From positions 1 to 26,170 of the forward strand of contig CAZHWT010000016.1 in NCBI GenBank assembly GCA_964536215.1: a stretch of DNA of 26,170 nt, given 5' to 3'. The first letter of the stretch is position 1; every line of letters starts with the position of its first letter. The position numbers were made by a program, and so were the translations under genes. Under the pieces are notes generated by a model. The model was not told the DNA's origin, made no database searches, and saw only the letters and a list, made by a program, of their open reading frames with translations. Below are positions 1 to 8,233 of the stretch, piece after piece. This DNA is from CAZHWT01 sp964536215 (GTDB lineage Bacteria; Patescibacteriota; CAZHWT01).

Positions 1-375
1 CACAGGATCGGATGGTTCGATGATCCGATATTTGCCCGAAATTTTGACGGACAAATGGCCGCTATTTGGCAATAGCAATGGCAGATCCAGCACACCGTCA
101 ACCTTCCACTTGCCCCCAATCACAATCACCTCTCGCTTACGGCGAGTCCGGGCAATGTGCTTAACCATCGTTGTAATGTCCTTAGCTCTTGTCAGCGGGA
201 AATGCCATTCGAGGTGCCCGCGATGGTAGGTTAATGAGCGACTCATTAAATAGATCGCAGCACGCAATTCACGGCCGCGGTCTGTCGGCCGAAGCTGTCT
301 GTACTTTTTATACTCTCGTACAGCCAGCTCCTCAATGTCTCGACAAAGTCGCAACCCTTCGTCAAACTCTTCCAT
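1..375 (-). CDS. Unknown protein, N-terminal 125 codons only (runs off the left edge)
   Basis: A reading frame starts at the ATG at 375-373 and stays open for 125 codons to the first base of the window, so the stop lies outside. An AGGAG Shine-Dalgarno lies about 8 bases before the ATG. The protein begins MEEFDEGLRLCRDIEELAVR and is rich in charged residues. An amphipathic, probably helical N-terminus is followed by a basic stretch (TRRKREVIVIGGKWKV) and a more beta-like part. There is no signal peptide or membrane segment, and I recognise no family. It is transcribed leftwards, away from uvrC, behind a 350-base gap. The open frame and well-placed ribosome site make it a real gene; its function is unknown. 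Confidence 0.75.
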   Translation of the reverse strand, partial: MEEFDEGLRLCRDIEELAVREYKKYRQLRPTDRGRELRAAIYLMSRSLTYHRGHLEWHFPLTRAKDITTMVKHIARTRRKREVIVIGGKWKVDGVLDLPLLLPNSGHLSVKISGKYRIIEPSDPV

Positions 376-727
376 CTCTCATCTCCTGAGAATGCGCTCA
401 CTACGCATTCAAATCTGTGAACAACCAGCATCGTGGTTAAAAGCGGAATGCTGGAAGTTAACCGAGTCTTGCCGCTTGCAGTGTCAGGATTGCTTGGCAG
501 CTGTCTCAACCCCCTCAGCAATTAAGTATATAAGATAAAAATAAATACACGAACAGGCATGGCGACATTATAGCTCGCTGACGATTCAGTGCACTTAGCC
601 ATTCGGTACTAATTAAATTAGTGCACACTAACTTGTTGTCGGCAGCAGAGGGGAGATTTCTGTCTGCACAGGTATAACGCAAAAGGGAGGAATAAGTAAA
701 TAGTGCTAAAACTTGAATCAGGCAGGT
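376..727. other. Intergenic region between the left-edge gene and uvrC
   Basis: This 352-base gap holds no convincing gene. It should contain the promoter of the leftward gene. A TATACT hexamer on the minus strand at 530-525 is the best -10 candidate, with only a poor -35 (TTCGTG). The heptamer agtgcac occurs twice, at 588-594 and 620-626, and its gtgcac core is self-complementary. No clear terminator hairpin follows the end of uvrC at 728. Confidence 0.5.
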
Positions 728-2458
728 TTATTTGGGCAAAAACGCTTTACCACGCAGTTTGCGGTGGTAGGTAATGGCGAAACGGTGAGCTTCGTCGCGT
801 AGGCGTTGAATTAAAAAAAGAGCTTCAGAACCACGGGCCAGCCGGATAGTCGTAAAATTATTCTCAGTCGATGTCTGCGTAGCAGCCTCCTCCTCGCTTC
901 TAGCAAATGAAGCATGAGCCGACGAGCGATTGGGCTTGGAGGCAGGTTTTAGGTTATAGGTTATAGGTTCTAGTCCATCAACAGCTATCGCCCCGCCATC
1001 CTGCCCGCTATTCTCGTCTTCTTCCAAAACTCGAACCTCGCTATTCAAAACTCCTTCTCTATCCCCACCACTTGCAGCCTCGCCACCTTGCAGCCTCGCT
1101 GCCTTATTCAAAACCAACTCCTCTTCCCGCTTAGTCATCCCCACAATCGGAATATCCAGCTCCAACTCTTGCAACACCGCTGTCGCGGCCGACAATTGCC
1201 CTTTACCCCCATCGACAATAATCAAATCCGGCATTGTAGCAAAGGAAGTGTCAACTTTGGCTGCTTTGGGCGGTTTGGTAGGTTTGTGATGTTGAGAATT
1301 TTCACTTGCGCTCTCATCCTCTTGTAACTGGACGCTGGACGCTGGACGCTCCTTTAGACGGCTAAACCGTCTGCGTAACACTTCCTGCAACATTGCAAAA
1401 TCGTTGGGAGTATTCTCCCGTTTAATCCTAAACTTTCGGTAATCGCTTTTCTTGGCTTCACCATCTTCAAACACCACCATCGACCCGACCGCTTGCTGGC
1501 CAGAGATATTGGAAATATCGTAACATTCAATGCGACGTAATGCGGTTGAAGATGACTCGTTATCATCGATGATTACCCTCTTCTCCAATTTTCCTTGCCC
1601 CTTCCACCTGTTCCCCACAAGCTCTGGCCAGTATGGCCCTAGAGCTTCCGCCAGCTCTCTCAGCCCTTGCTCCCGCTTATCTGCCATCAGTTCCGGATTG
1701 GCCATGTACGACTCCGGCCGGATTGATCGCTGCGAGACATAGTTCAGCGCATCCAACTGCTTTTTAATGGCTGCCGCCTGCTCAAAGTCCATCGCTTTAG
1801 CGGCGGACTTCATATCCTTTTCCAGCTCTGCCGCTACCTGCAACCGCTTGCCTTCCAAAAAATGAACTAGCTCGAAAATCTGTTTACGGTATAACTTCTT
1901 ATCAATGGTCGTATCTACCGGCCCTAGGGGCAGATTGTAATAAAAGTATGATTGCGGTGGCCGTCGTCGTCCTGTGACCGGTGGCTGATGCCTGGCCACA
2001 TACGGAAAAATTCGCCGAAAATAGCGTAGCGTTTGCTTAACCGTCCCACCAGATGGATACGGCCCAAAATAGGTCGCTTTGGGATCTAAATCTATATCGG
2101 TCTGGCGACAAGTTGAGACACGAGGCAAGTCTTCGTACAAGGTTATCTTTATATACAAATGCGACTTATCGTCTTTGAGAATGATATTGTAACGTGGCCT
2201 AAACTCTTTGATCAGGTTGGCTTCTAATATCAGCGCATCCATCTCTGACTGCACCGTAATTGTCTCTAGTCGGTCAATCCGGCTGACTAGAACCTGAGTT
2301 TTGGGCGAATGATCATGGCCAGTAAAATATGACTTAACCCTGTTTTTTAGGTTGACAGCCTTGCCGACGTAAATCAGTTCGTTGTCAGCATCAAAATATT
2401 TATAAATCCCCGGATCCGTCGGTAGATTGTCCAGTTGCTCAGCTAATCGTTTATTCAT
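728..2458 (-). CDS. uvrC: Excinuclease ABC subunit C (UvrC), C-terminally short with low-complexity insertions
   Basis: UvrC makes both incisions around a lesion handed over by UvrA/UvrB. The N-terminal GIY-YIG nuclease is clear (GIYKYFDADNELIYVGKAVN, residues 17-36), a UVR motif lies near 214-238 (MDFEQAAAIKKQ), and the RNase-H-like nuclease has PDLIIVDGGKGQLSAA and RDEAHRFAITYHRKLR. The ATG at 2458 was chosen because the GIY domain follows it at once and a longer frame would overlap the upstream gene; its ribosome site is weak. Four oddities stand out. The protein stops right after the HRKLR motif, so the usual C-terminal double helix-hairpin-helix is missing. The cysteines that bind a cluster in many UvrCs are absent (FYYNLPLGPV instead of a C..C pattern). 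Low-complexity insertions occupy about residues 371-407 and 448-536. Those insertions are partly built from short tandem repeats. Confidence 0.95.
   Translation of the reverse strand: MNKRLAEQLDNLPTDPGIYKYFDADNELIYVGKAVNLKNRVKSYFTGHDHSPKTQVLVSRIDRLETITVQSEMDALILEANLIKEFRPRYNIILKDDKSHLYIKITLYEDLPRVSTCRQTDIDLDPKATYFGPYPSGGTVKQTLRYFRRIFPYVARHQPPVTGRRRPPQSYFYYNLPLGPVDTTIDKKLYRKQIFELVHFLEGKRLQVAAELEKDMKSAAKAMDFEQAAAIKKQLDALNYVSQRSIRPESYMANPELMADKREQGLRELAEALGPYWPELVGNRWKGQGKLEKRVIIDDNESSSTALRRIECYDISNISGQQAVGSMVVFEDGEAKKSDYRKFRIKRENTPNDFAMLQEVLRRRFSRLKERPASSVQLQEDESASENSQHHKPTKPPKAAKVDTSFATMPDLIIVDGGKGQLSAATAVLQELELDIPIVGMTKREEELVLNKAARLQGGEAASGGDREGVLNSEVRVLEEDENSGQDGGAIAVDGLEPITYNLKPASKPNRSSAHASFARSEEEAATQTSTENNFTTIRLARGSEALFLIQRLRDEAHRFAITYHRKLRGKAFLPK
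951..971. repeat. Heptamer tandem repeat (AGGTTAT, 3 units) inside uvrC
   Basis: Two exact AGGTTAT units and one AGGTTCT lie in tandem. Three 7-base units make 21 bases, so the reading frame is kept. They encode PITYNL-type residues in the second UvrC insertion. Confidence 0.85.
1071..1102. repeat. 16-bp direct repeat built of octamers inside uvrC
   Basis: Two adjacent 16-base copies (cttgcagcctcgccac and cttgcagcctcgctgc) match at 14 of 16 positions. On the minus strand the unit reads as an octamer of the type RAGGCNGC. It encodes the AARLQGGEAAS part of the second UvrC insertion. Confidence 0.8.
1329..1349. repeat. Heptamer tandem repeat (TGGACGC, 3 exact units) inside uvrC
   Basis: Three exact TGGACGC units total 21 bases and are frame-neutral. 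They encode the RPASSVQ segment of the first UvrC insertion, just before the RNase-H-like domain. Confidence 0.9.
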
Positions 2459-2525
2459 CTGTTCTATTGTATCGGGTAAGTAAAGAGTGAATTTGGTCCA
2501 CGAGTAAACGTGCAAATATACCTCG

Positions 2526-4496
2526 TTAAATTGGCGTACTATCCGACCGAGAGGTCGGCGCGTCCTGTGACGACCGGTCATACCACCTATGCAGCCCAAA
2601 CCATCCCCCGCCCACTGCCGCTCCAACTATTAATATAAGTACGAGAATTGGCACCACAATCGCGGCAAAAAACGGCTGAATGCGCAGGTCATATGCTTGA
2701 TTAGCTGTAGCCTCTGTTTTGGCAATATCGTGCCCCTTAACCGTAGCTGCGAGGGTAGAACCGCCCGTTGTTAGCCAGCCAGTTGCTCGTAATGGCAACC
2801 AAGCAGTCTCCGCTTGACCCGGTAGTAGAGCGGCAATCTTTACCTGGCTGCCAGGCACTGAAACAGGCGATTTGGCCTTTGCCTCTAGTTGCAGTTCGTA
2901 CAGCGTCACATTACCAGTGTTGGTCAGTCGCATGGCAGAAGTGCTGCCTATTCCAGAAATAACCGTAGTATCGTCCATAGATAAACCTAATGCAACCTTT
3001 GGCTCGATAACAGTGTCAGAAAATGCAACCGCAACATCGCCATCCTGATTTTTGTTAGTTTTGTACGAACCGGCTGTAAGTGGGGAGGTAGAGCTGGTGC
3101 CCTTAATAGCAAAGGCAATCCGGTTTAGGTCAATTCGACCAAAGAAGTCGACTCCTCCAGTCGTTGAACCCCATGTCGGATCTACCATCACCCAGCCACT
3201 ATCGGGCAGATAAATCTGTGCCCAAGCATGCAAAATATCACTACCTAAGCCTGGGTAATAGATGGGGTGATTAACCTCATCCGTCGTGTAGGCATACCCG
3301 TCTACTTCTCGCGCAGGGATACCGGCAATCCGTGCCATTGTCACAAACACATCGGTAAATTCCATACAAACCGAATCTTCTGGCTTGGCAAAAGCCGCAC
3401 TAGCCCCCATACGCTTTAGGTCTGCATTAATTCGGCCGGTATTATATTGAAGAGTTGTAGTGACATAGTCATAAATAGCCTTAGCATTTTCGACCACTGG
3501 CTTATCGGGGTCAGTAAGCTCGGCCACCTTGTCTTTAATGGCTTTATCACTGGTCTGCCAGAATTCGTCTTCCTTGGTGTAGGTGGCTACAATATCAGCT
3601 GGGATATCGCTAGCCAATGCTTTACTGCTTAAATTAGGTTTTGCGGCAATAGTTTTTGCCCAGCCGGTAAACGTAACATCCAGATCTCCTTTACTGGTCA
3701 GATAATAGGTGGCCATAGCATTGCCATCCTCGTCCGTATGAAGAGACTGCGGGGCTGGCGTCAGCTGGTCGTAAATGATCTGCTGGTAGTTAGGAATGTC
3801 TGGCGGCAGGGCAATATCTGTCTTGGCTCGACCAATGTTGGGATTACGTAAATGGTATTTTAGAGTAAAACGGAAAAACTGTGCATTACCAAACGTGGCT
3901 ACGATACCAGTTGGTAAAACCTGATCCTTATTAAACTTATAAATATAATTTGTCTCAGTGGAAGCATCCGTAGTTGCAGACGGAGAAATGAAAGCGGCTG
4001 GTCCAGCCGTTTTAGGCACAATTAGATTGGCATTGTAAGAGCTAATATCATAAGAGGCATGCTCTTTAACCCTTGGGATAGTAATATCCCAGGTTTGGCC
4101 ATGATGTTGAGCCAATGTAGGGCTATCATATTCAATTGTCCACTTCAGCTTATTTCCAACCCCCACCACCCGATCGTTAAATGTAAAGGTGATAACCGGC
4201 GAACCCTCGTCATCCTTTGACTCAGTAAACTTCAATGCCCCACCCCCGTCTTTAGCTGAAATATTGGTAAAACTATTGTTCTCCAAGGTTAAGGAGTAAC
4301 TGCTGACTCGTAAGTTGGGCACCTGATTAGTCAGGGTAACGTGTTGAGTAACGTGCATGCTGCCTTTATCTGGCTGCAAGGTGTAATCGACGTCGTAATC
4401 AGCCGAAAAATCTTTAGCCCAGGTGGGAGCGGCCAAGATAAATAAGCTAACAATGATTGCGCTGGTAAAAAGAATAAAACGGGAGATAAACGACAT
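2526..4496 (-). CDS. Membrane-anchored extracellular transglutaminase-like protein
   Basis: This 656-residue protein has an N-terminal signal peptide or anchor (hydrophobic residues 8-24, then APTWAKD). A long beta-rich extracellular region covers about 30-300 and a transglutaminase-like core about 335-445. One membrane helix (about 609-630, FFAAIVVPILVLILIVGAAV) is followed by a short cytoplasmic tail. The catalytic triad of the papain-like fold is complete: Cys377 (DSVCMEF), His423 (LHAWAQIYL) and Asp439 (WVMVDPTWG). A domain near 495-590 resembles an Ig-like NEW3/CARDB fold. Family members act as proteases, crosslinkers or peptide ligases on surface proteins; the substrate here is unknown. 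It is transcribed in the same direction as uvrC, 67 bases ahead of it, and may share its transcript. Its own promoter is not obvious. Confidence 0.85.
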   Translation of the reverse strand: MSFISRFILFTSAIIVSLFILAAPTWAKDFSADYDVDYTLQPDKGSMHVTQHVTLTNQVPNLRVSSYSLTLENNSFTNISAKDGGGALKFTESKDDEGSPVITFTFNDRVVGVGNKLKWTIEYDSPTLAQHHGQTWDITIPRVKEHASYDISSYNANLIVPKTAGPAAFISPSATTDASTETNYIYKFNKDQVLPTGIVATFGNAQFFRFTLKYHLRNPNIGRAKTDIALPPDIPNYQQIIYDQLTPAPQSLHTDEDGNAMATYYLTSKGDLDVTFTGWAKTIAAKPNLSSKALASDIPADIVATYTKEDEFWQTSDKAIKDKVAELTDPDKPVVENAKAIYDYVTTTLQYNTGRINADLKRMGASAAFAKPEDSVCMEFTDVFVTMARIAGIPAREVDGYAYTTDEVNHPIYYPGLGSDILHAWAQIYLPDSGWVMVDPTWGSTTGGVDFFGRIDLNRIAFAIKGTSSTSPLTAGSYKTNKNQDGDVAVAFSDTVIEPKVALGLSMDDTTVISGIGSTSAMRLTNTGNVTLYELQLEAKAKSPVSVPGSQVKIAALLPGQAETAWLPLRATGWLTTGGSTLAATVKGHDIAKTEATANQAYDLRIQPFFAAIVVPILVLILIVGAAVGGGWFGLHRWYDRSSQDAPTSRSDSTPI

Positions 4497-4623
4497 GGAA
4501 TAGAAAGTTAAAAATCAAATGGCAAATAGTAAAAGTAGTCATGCATCTCAGTCATGGATCTCTTCTACTATATCATTTATTAACCCAACAGAGCTATCTT
4601 TGCTCGGCAGTATGAACGCGTAG

Positions 4624-4657
4624 ACCACTCAAAAGCGTACTAATTACCACTCAAAAG
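4624..4657. repeat. Direct repeat of accactcaaaag upstream of the transglutaminase gene
   Basis: Two exact 12-base copies (4624-4635 and 4646-4657) start 22 bases apart, about two helical turns, in the 223-base gap between uvrA's end and the start of the transglutaminase gene. The spacing would suit a regulator bound to one DNA face. No regulator is identified. Confidence 0.6.
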
Positions 4658-4719
4658 ACCGAGAACTCTGACGCAGCGCTCTAGACCTCGCTTAAGCCCT
4701 AGAAGCATAAACCATCCAA

Positions 4720-7710
4720 CTATCCGGCCTTCGCCAGTATTTTCTTCAAGTAATACCCAGTCGCTGATCCATTCACCTCGGCCACTTCGGCTGGCGTGCC
4801 GGTAGCGATAACTTTACCGCCGTTATCGCCGCCTTTGGGGCCTAAGTCAATAATCCAGTCAGCCGTCTTAATCACATCTAAATTATGCTCAATCACCACC
4901 ACTGTATTGCCAGACTGGACGAGCCGATGTAGCACCATCAATAAATTATCAATGTCAGCGAAATGTAGTCCAGTAGTGGGTTCGTCCAAGATATACAATG
5001 TTTTACCAGTTGCTCGCTTAGACAGCTCAGTAGCTAACTTAATTCGCTGAGCTTCTCCACCAGACAGGGTTGGTGCCGATTGACCTAGGTGGACATACCC
5101 CAGCCCCACATCTGACAAGGTCTGCAGCTTATTGGCAATCGGCGGAATATCTTTAAAGAATGCCAAGGCCTCTTCCACCGTCATATTGAGCACTTCCGAA
5201 ATGTTTTTATTTTTAAAGTGAATTTCCAAAGCTTCGCGATTATATCGAGCCCCTTCGCAAACTTCGCACTCCACATACACGTCGGGCAAAAATTGCATTT
5301 CAATCTTAATTTGGCCGTCTCCCTGGCAATTCTCACACCGTCCACCCTTAACATTAAAGCTAAAGCGACCAGACGTATAGCCACGCGCCCGAGCCTCGGG
5401 AGTTTGGGCGAACAGTTCGCGAATTGGTGTAAATGCTCCTGTGTAAGTAGCCGGGTTGGACCGAGGCGTCCGACCAATCGGGCTCTGATTAATGTCAACC
5501 ACTTTGTCCAGCAACTCCAGCCCTTCTATAGAAGCGTGCTTACCTGGCATATCTTTGGCATGGTAAAAATACTGGGCCAACCGCTTGTGCAATACGTCCA
5601 TGACTACAGTAGATTTCCCGGATCCAGACACACCAGTAACACAGACAAACTTGCCCAATGGAATATCCACGTCTACATTCTTGACGTTGTGCTCGCTAAT
5701 CCCTTTAATAATCAAATGCCCCTGCTTTTCTGTTGGTCTTGTTGCCTTACCGCCTTGTTTCCACCCCTTCAGCCACGACGCTACGCTTTTCTTTCCTGAC
5801 AAATACTGCCCAGTCAACGATTTGGGATTAGCAATCACCTCAGTTGGCGTACCTTCTGCGGTTACCGATCCACCATGCACGCCAGCCCCTGGACCAAAGT
5901 CGACAATATAGTCGCTCTCTAGCATCGTTTCATCATCATGCTCCACCACGATTACCGAGTTGCCTAAGTCGCGCAATTCTTTAAGGGTGGTGATCAATTT
6001 GGCATTATCCGATTGATGTAGCCCGATTGAAGGTTCATCCAGAACGTACAACACTCCCGATAGTCCCGAGCCAATCTGACTAGCCAACCTAATTCGTTGC
6101 GCTTCTCCACCCGACAACGTCGAAGCATTGCGCTGCAAGGTTAAATAATCCAACCCTACATCGGACAAGAACTTTAACCGTGACTGCAGTTCTTTGACAA
6201 TCTGCTTGGCAATCATTTGTTCGCGGTCCGACAACTTATTGTCTTCGGTCAATTTTAAAACCCAGTTTAAAGCCTTAGTAATCGACAAATCAGACACTTC
6301 GACAATCGATTTGCCATCAATCACTACCGACAAGGCTTCTGGCTTAAGCCGGGCCCCTTTGCAAGCTGGACACTGCCGAGCAATCATGTACCGCTCAATT
6401 TCACCCCGAATAAAGTCCGATTCTGTTTCCTTGTATCGACGCATTAAATTAGGCACAATTCCTTCAAAATTAGTATCAAACGAGGTCATCCGGCCCTGTC
6501 GGTTCTGCCCCTTAACCGTCATTAATTCTTCGCTACCAAAGAGCAATAACATTTTTATATCGTCCGATAAGTTAGAAATAGGTGCGTCTAGGCTAAAGCC
6601 GTGTTCAGAAGCGAGGCTCTCCAACATTCGGTGATGCCAGGTATCAGTCTGCGACATGCGCGACCAGGGCAAAATTCCACCCTCATTAATGGTGAGGTTA
6701 GGGTTCATAACCAGTTCCGGTTCAACTTCCAGAATTGTGCCCAGCCCGGTGCAAGTTGGGCAGGCGCCATGAGGCGAATTAAAGGAGAAAAGCCGTGGCT
6801 CCAAGTCCGGCAATGAAATGTTATCCACCGGACAAGCAAACTTTTCGCTGAACAAATGATCGGTCACTTCTTTGGGCTGAGCTGGAAAATCGAAACCGTT
6901 ATCATGCACCTCAGCCACAATCATCGAGCCACTCCCCAGCCGCAACGCCGTCTCCACCGACTCCGACAACCGCCGTCGCAATGCCTCCGCCTCTTCGGTT
7001 TTTTCGCTGTCTTGCTGCCTCGCCGCCTTGCTATCCGAATTGTCCGGCAGGACAATTCTATCAATAACAGCCTCAATCGTATGCTTGTTAGTCTTAATCA
7101 GAGTAATATCGTCATCTACCGAGTAAATCCGCCCGTCCACCCGTAATCGCGCATAGCCCTGCTTACGCAAATCAGCAAATACTTGGCTATACTCGCCTTT
7201 ACGGTCCTTAATAACCGTGCCTAAAATCATCAACTTGGTCCGAGCCGGGAATTTGAGAATCTGATCCACAATTTGCTGCGGTGACTGTTGAGCAATCTCT
7301 CGGCCACAAATCGGACAATGCGGGTGGCCAATCCGCGCATACAGCAAACGAGTGTAGTCATAAATTTCTGTCACCGTGCCCACGGTCGAGCGCGGGTTGC
7401 GCGAAGCTGACTTCTGATCAATCGAAATAGCTGGAGACAATCCAGTAATCTGGTCCACATCCGGCTTTTCCATTAAGCCCAAAAATTGCCGAGCATAAGC
7501 CGATAGCGACTCCACATATCGTCGCTGCCCTTCGGCATAAATCGTGTCAAACGCTAATGACGACTTACCTGAGCCAGAAATACCAGTAAAGACGACCAAC
7601 TTATTCTTTGGAATATCCAAATCAACATTTTTTAAATTGTGTTCACGAGCACCACGGATGGATAAAATATCAGAGTTATGAAAAACGGGAGAGTCGGATG
7701 GTTTTGGCAT
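4720..7710 (-). CDS. uvrA: Excinuclease ABC subunit A (UvrA)
   Basis: UvrA is the damage-sensing ABC ATPase that loads UvrB onto lesions. This copy has 996 residues. Both halves carry a Walker A (GISGSGKSS near residue 43, GVSGSGKST near 698) and a signature motif (LSGGEAQRIRLA and LSGGEAQRIKLA). The C-terminal zinc module is intact (CENC...CEVC, about 790-815). In the first zinc module the leading CxxC pair reads CPVD, followed by ACPTC, so one usual cysteine is missing. The ATG at 7710 is preferred over a TTG 17 codons upstream because homology begins soon after it. An extra 20-residue acidic and basic insert sits near residues 225-245, and a short Gly/Lys-rich linker joins the halves near 650-660. 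Both are coded by octamer-like repeat DNA. It is a single-gene unit with a strong promoter. Confidence 0.97.
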   Translation of the reverse strand: MPKPSDSPVFHNSDILSIRGAREHNLKNVDLDIPKNKLVVFTGISGSGKSSLAFDTIYAEGQRRYVESLSAYARQFLGLMEKPDVDQITGLSPAISIDQKSASRNPRSTVGTVTEIYDYTRLLYARIGHPHCPICGREIAQQSPQQIVDQILKFPARTKLMILGTVIKDRKGEYSQVFADLRKQGYARLRVDGRIYSVDDDITLIKTNKHTIEAVIDRIVLPDNSDSKAARQQDSEKTEEAEALRRRLSESVETALRLGSGSMIVAEVHDNGFDFPAQPKEVTDHLFSEKFACPVDNISLPDLEPRLFSFNSPHGACPTCTGLGTILEVEPELVMNPNLTINEGGILPWSRMSQTDTWHHRMLESLASEHGFSLDAPISNLSDDIKMLLLFGSEELMTVKGQNRQGRMTSFDTNFEGIVPNLMRRYKETESDFIRGEIERYMIARQCPACKGARLKPEALSVVIDGKSIVEVSDLSITKALNWVLKLTEDNKLSDREQMIAKQIVKELQSRLKFLSDVGLDYLTLQRNASTLSGGEAQRIRLASQIGSGLSGVLYVLDEPSIGLHQSDNAKLITTLKELRDLGNSVIVVEHDDETMLESDYIVDFGPGAGVHGGSVTAEGTPTEVIANPKSLTGQYLSGKKSVASWLKGWKQGGKATRPTEKQGHLIIKGISEHNVKNVDVDIPLGKFVCVTGVSGSGKSTVVMDVLHKRLAQYFYHAKDMPGKHASIEGLELLDKVVDINQSPIGRTPRSNPATYTGAFTPIRELFAQTPEARARGYTSGRFSFNVKGGRCENCQGDGQIKIEMQFLPDVYVECEVCEGARYNREALEIHFKNKNISEVLNMTVEEALAFFKDIPPIANKLQTLSDVGLGYVHLGQSAPTLSGGEAQRIKLATELSKRATGKTLYILDEPTTGLHFADIDNLLMVLHRLVQSGNTVVVIEHNLDVIKTADWIIDLGPKGGDNGGKVIATGTPAEVAEVNGSATGYYLKKILAKAG
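7006..7032. repeat. Octamer repeat inside uvrA
   Basis: On the minus strand this reads as consecutive octamers AAGGCGGC, GAGGCAGC, AAGACAGC, the same RAGGCNGC type seen in uvrC at 1071-1102. It encodes KAARQQ of an insertion between two conserved UvrA segments. A related, more degraded run lies at 5735-5760 in the linker between the two UvrA halves. Confidence 0.7.
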
Positions 7711-7844
7711 AAAATACGTAATTATCAAACACGAAAAGGAGAAATTGGAGAAACGAAACAAATTTAAAAAACAAATTCCAAAAGTATCATTCCAGACTTG
7801 TTTCGGATTTTAGTCCCAGTTCGTCTTTTCTTCGCCTTTTAGTC

Positions 7845-7862
7845 GCGTTTACTAGTATACGC
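7845..7862. promoter_or_regulatory. 18-bp near-perfect palindrome over the uvrA -10 box (candidate operator)
   Basis: The sequence gcgtttactagtatacgc equals its own reverse complement except for one base pair (positions 5 and 14). It fully covers the -10 hexamer of uvrA at 7854-7859, so a bound repressor would block the promoter. LexA, encoded at 13496, is the obvious candidate, but I did not find the same palindrome at uvrB or lexA. Confidence 0.6.
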
Positions 7863-7882
7863 AAAAATGCAAGTCTATTCAA
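7854..7882 (-). promoter_or_regulatory. uvrA promoter
   Basis: On the minus strand TTGAAT (7882-7877) and TATACT (7859-7854) are separated by exactly 17 bases. Transcription would start near 7847, leaving a leader of about 135 bases before the ATG. Confidence 0.7.
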
Positions 7883-7902
7883 GTAGGTAAAGCCGGAAAA
7901 TT

Positions 7903-7936
7903 AGCGGGATAGGCGTAAAAACACGCTTATCCCGCT
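7903..7936 (-). terminator. Terminator of the two-gene unit 7945-8485
   Basis: A 14-base stem (agcgggataggcgt against acgcttatcccgct, one wobble pair) has a 6-base loop. Read on the minus strand it is followed by AATTTTCC. It lies 9 bases after the end of the gene at 7945 and just before the uvrA promoter. Confidence 0.75.
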
Positions 7937-7944
7937 CCTCAATT

Positions 7945-8223
7945 CTACGAGGTATCCTGGCTCGGCGAATCTGCTGCCAGGAAAGACTCGATTGTATCCC
8001 TCCACAAGTGTTGCGCAATGACTGTTAAGCGCAGACCGGTCACGAATGCGCGTTCAGCAAGCAACACGTTTGACGATGTGTGCAGCCTACACATTTGGTA
8101 GTCCGGGTTGTCGGTTGGAGAGGATGATAGCGATAGTGTACCGCCATTTAAGGTTACGTGGTTATCATGTATAACCTCAATCTTAGTCAGGCGGCCGTTT
8201 GGCTGCTTAGGTGGTCGGGGCAT
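7945..8223 (-). CDS. Small unknown protein (92 aa), second gene of a two-gene unit
   Basis: The ATG at 8223 was chosen because a GGAGG ribosome site lies directly before it and the upstream gene's stop ends at 8234. The longer frame from 8244 would overlap that gene. The protein starts MPRPPKQPNGRLTKIEVIHD. It looks beta-rich in the middle (VTLNGGTLSLSSS) and helical at the end (LLAERAFVTGLRLTVIAQHL). Its C-terminal LWRDTIESF resembles LWQDTIVTH near the C-terminus of the partner encoded just upstream. No family is recognised and there is no signal peptide or membrane segment. The intact frame, ribosome site, shared promoter and downstream terminator support a real gene. Confidence 0.65.
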   Translation of the reverse strand: MPRPPKQPNGRLTKIEVIHDNHVTLNGGTLSLSSSPTDNPDYQMCRLHTSSNVLLAERAFVTGLRLTVIAQHLWRDTIESFLAADSPSQDTS

Positions 8224-8233
8224 CCCCCTCCAG

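Noticed and set aside
246..521. A 91-codon minus-strand reading frame overlapping the left-edge gene
   Set aside because: It overlaps, out of frame, a longer open frame that has a good ribosome site (375 to the edge), and its composition looks like a shadow translation.
2459..2626. An N-terminal extension of uvrC by 56 codons
   Set aside because: It overlaps the end of the transglutaminase gene and encodes nothing conserved before the GIY-YIG domain, so the ATG at 2458 fits better.
5218..5799. A 193-codon plus-strand frame within uvrA
   Set aside because: It lies entirely antisense to conserved UvrA coding sequence and shows no motif or ribosome site.
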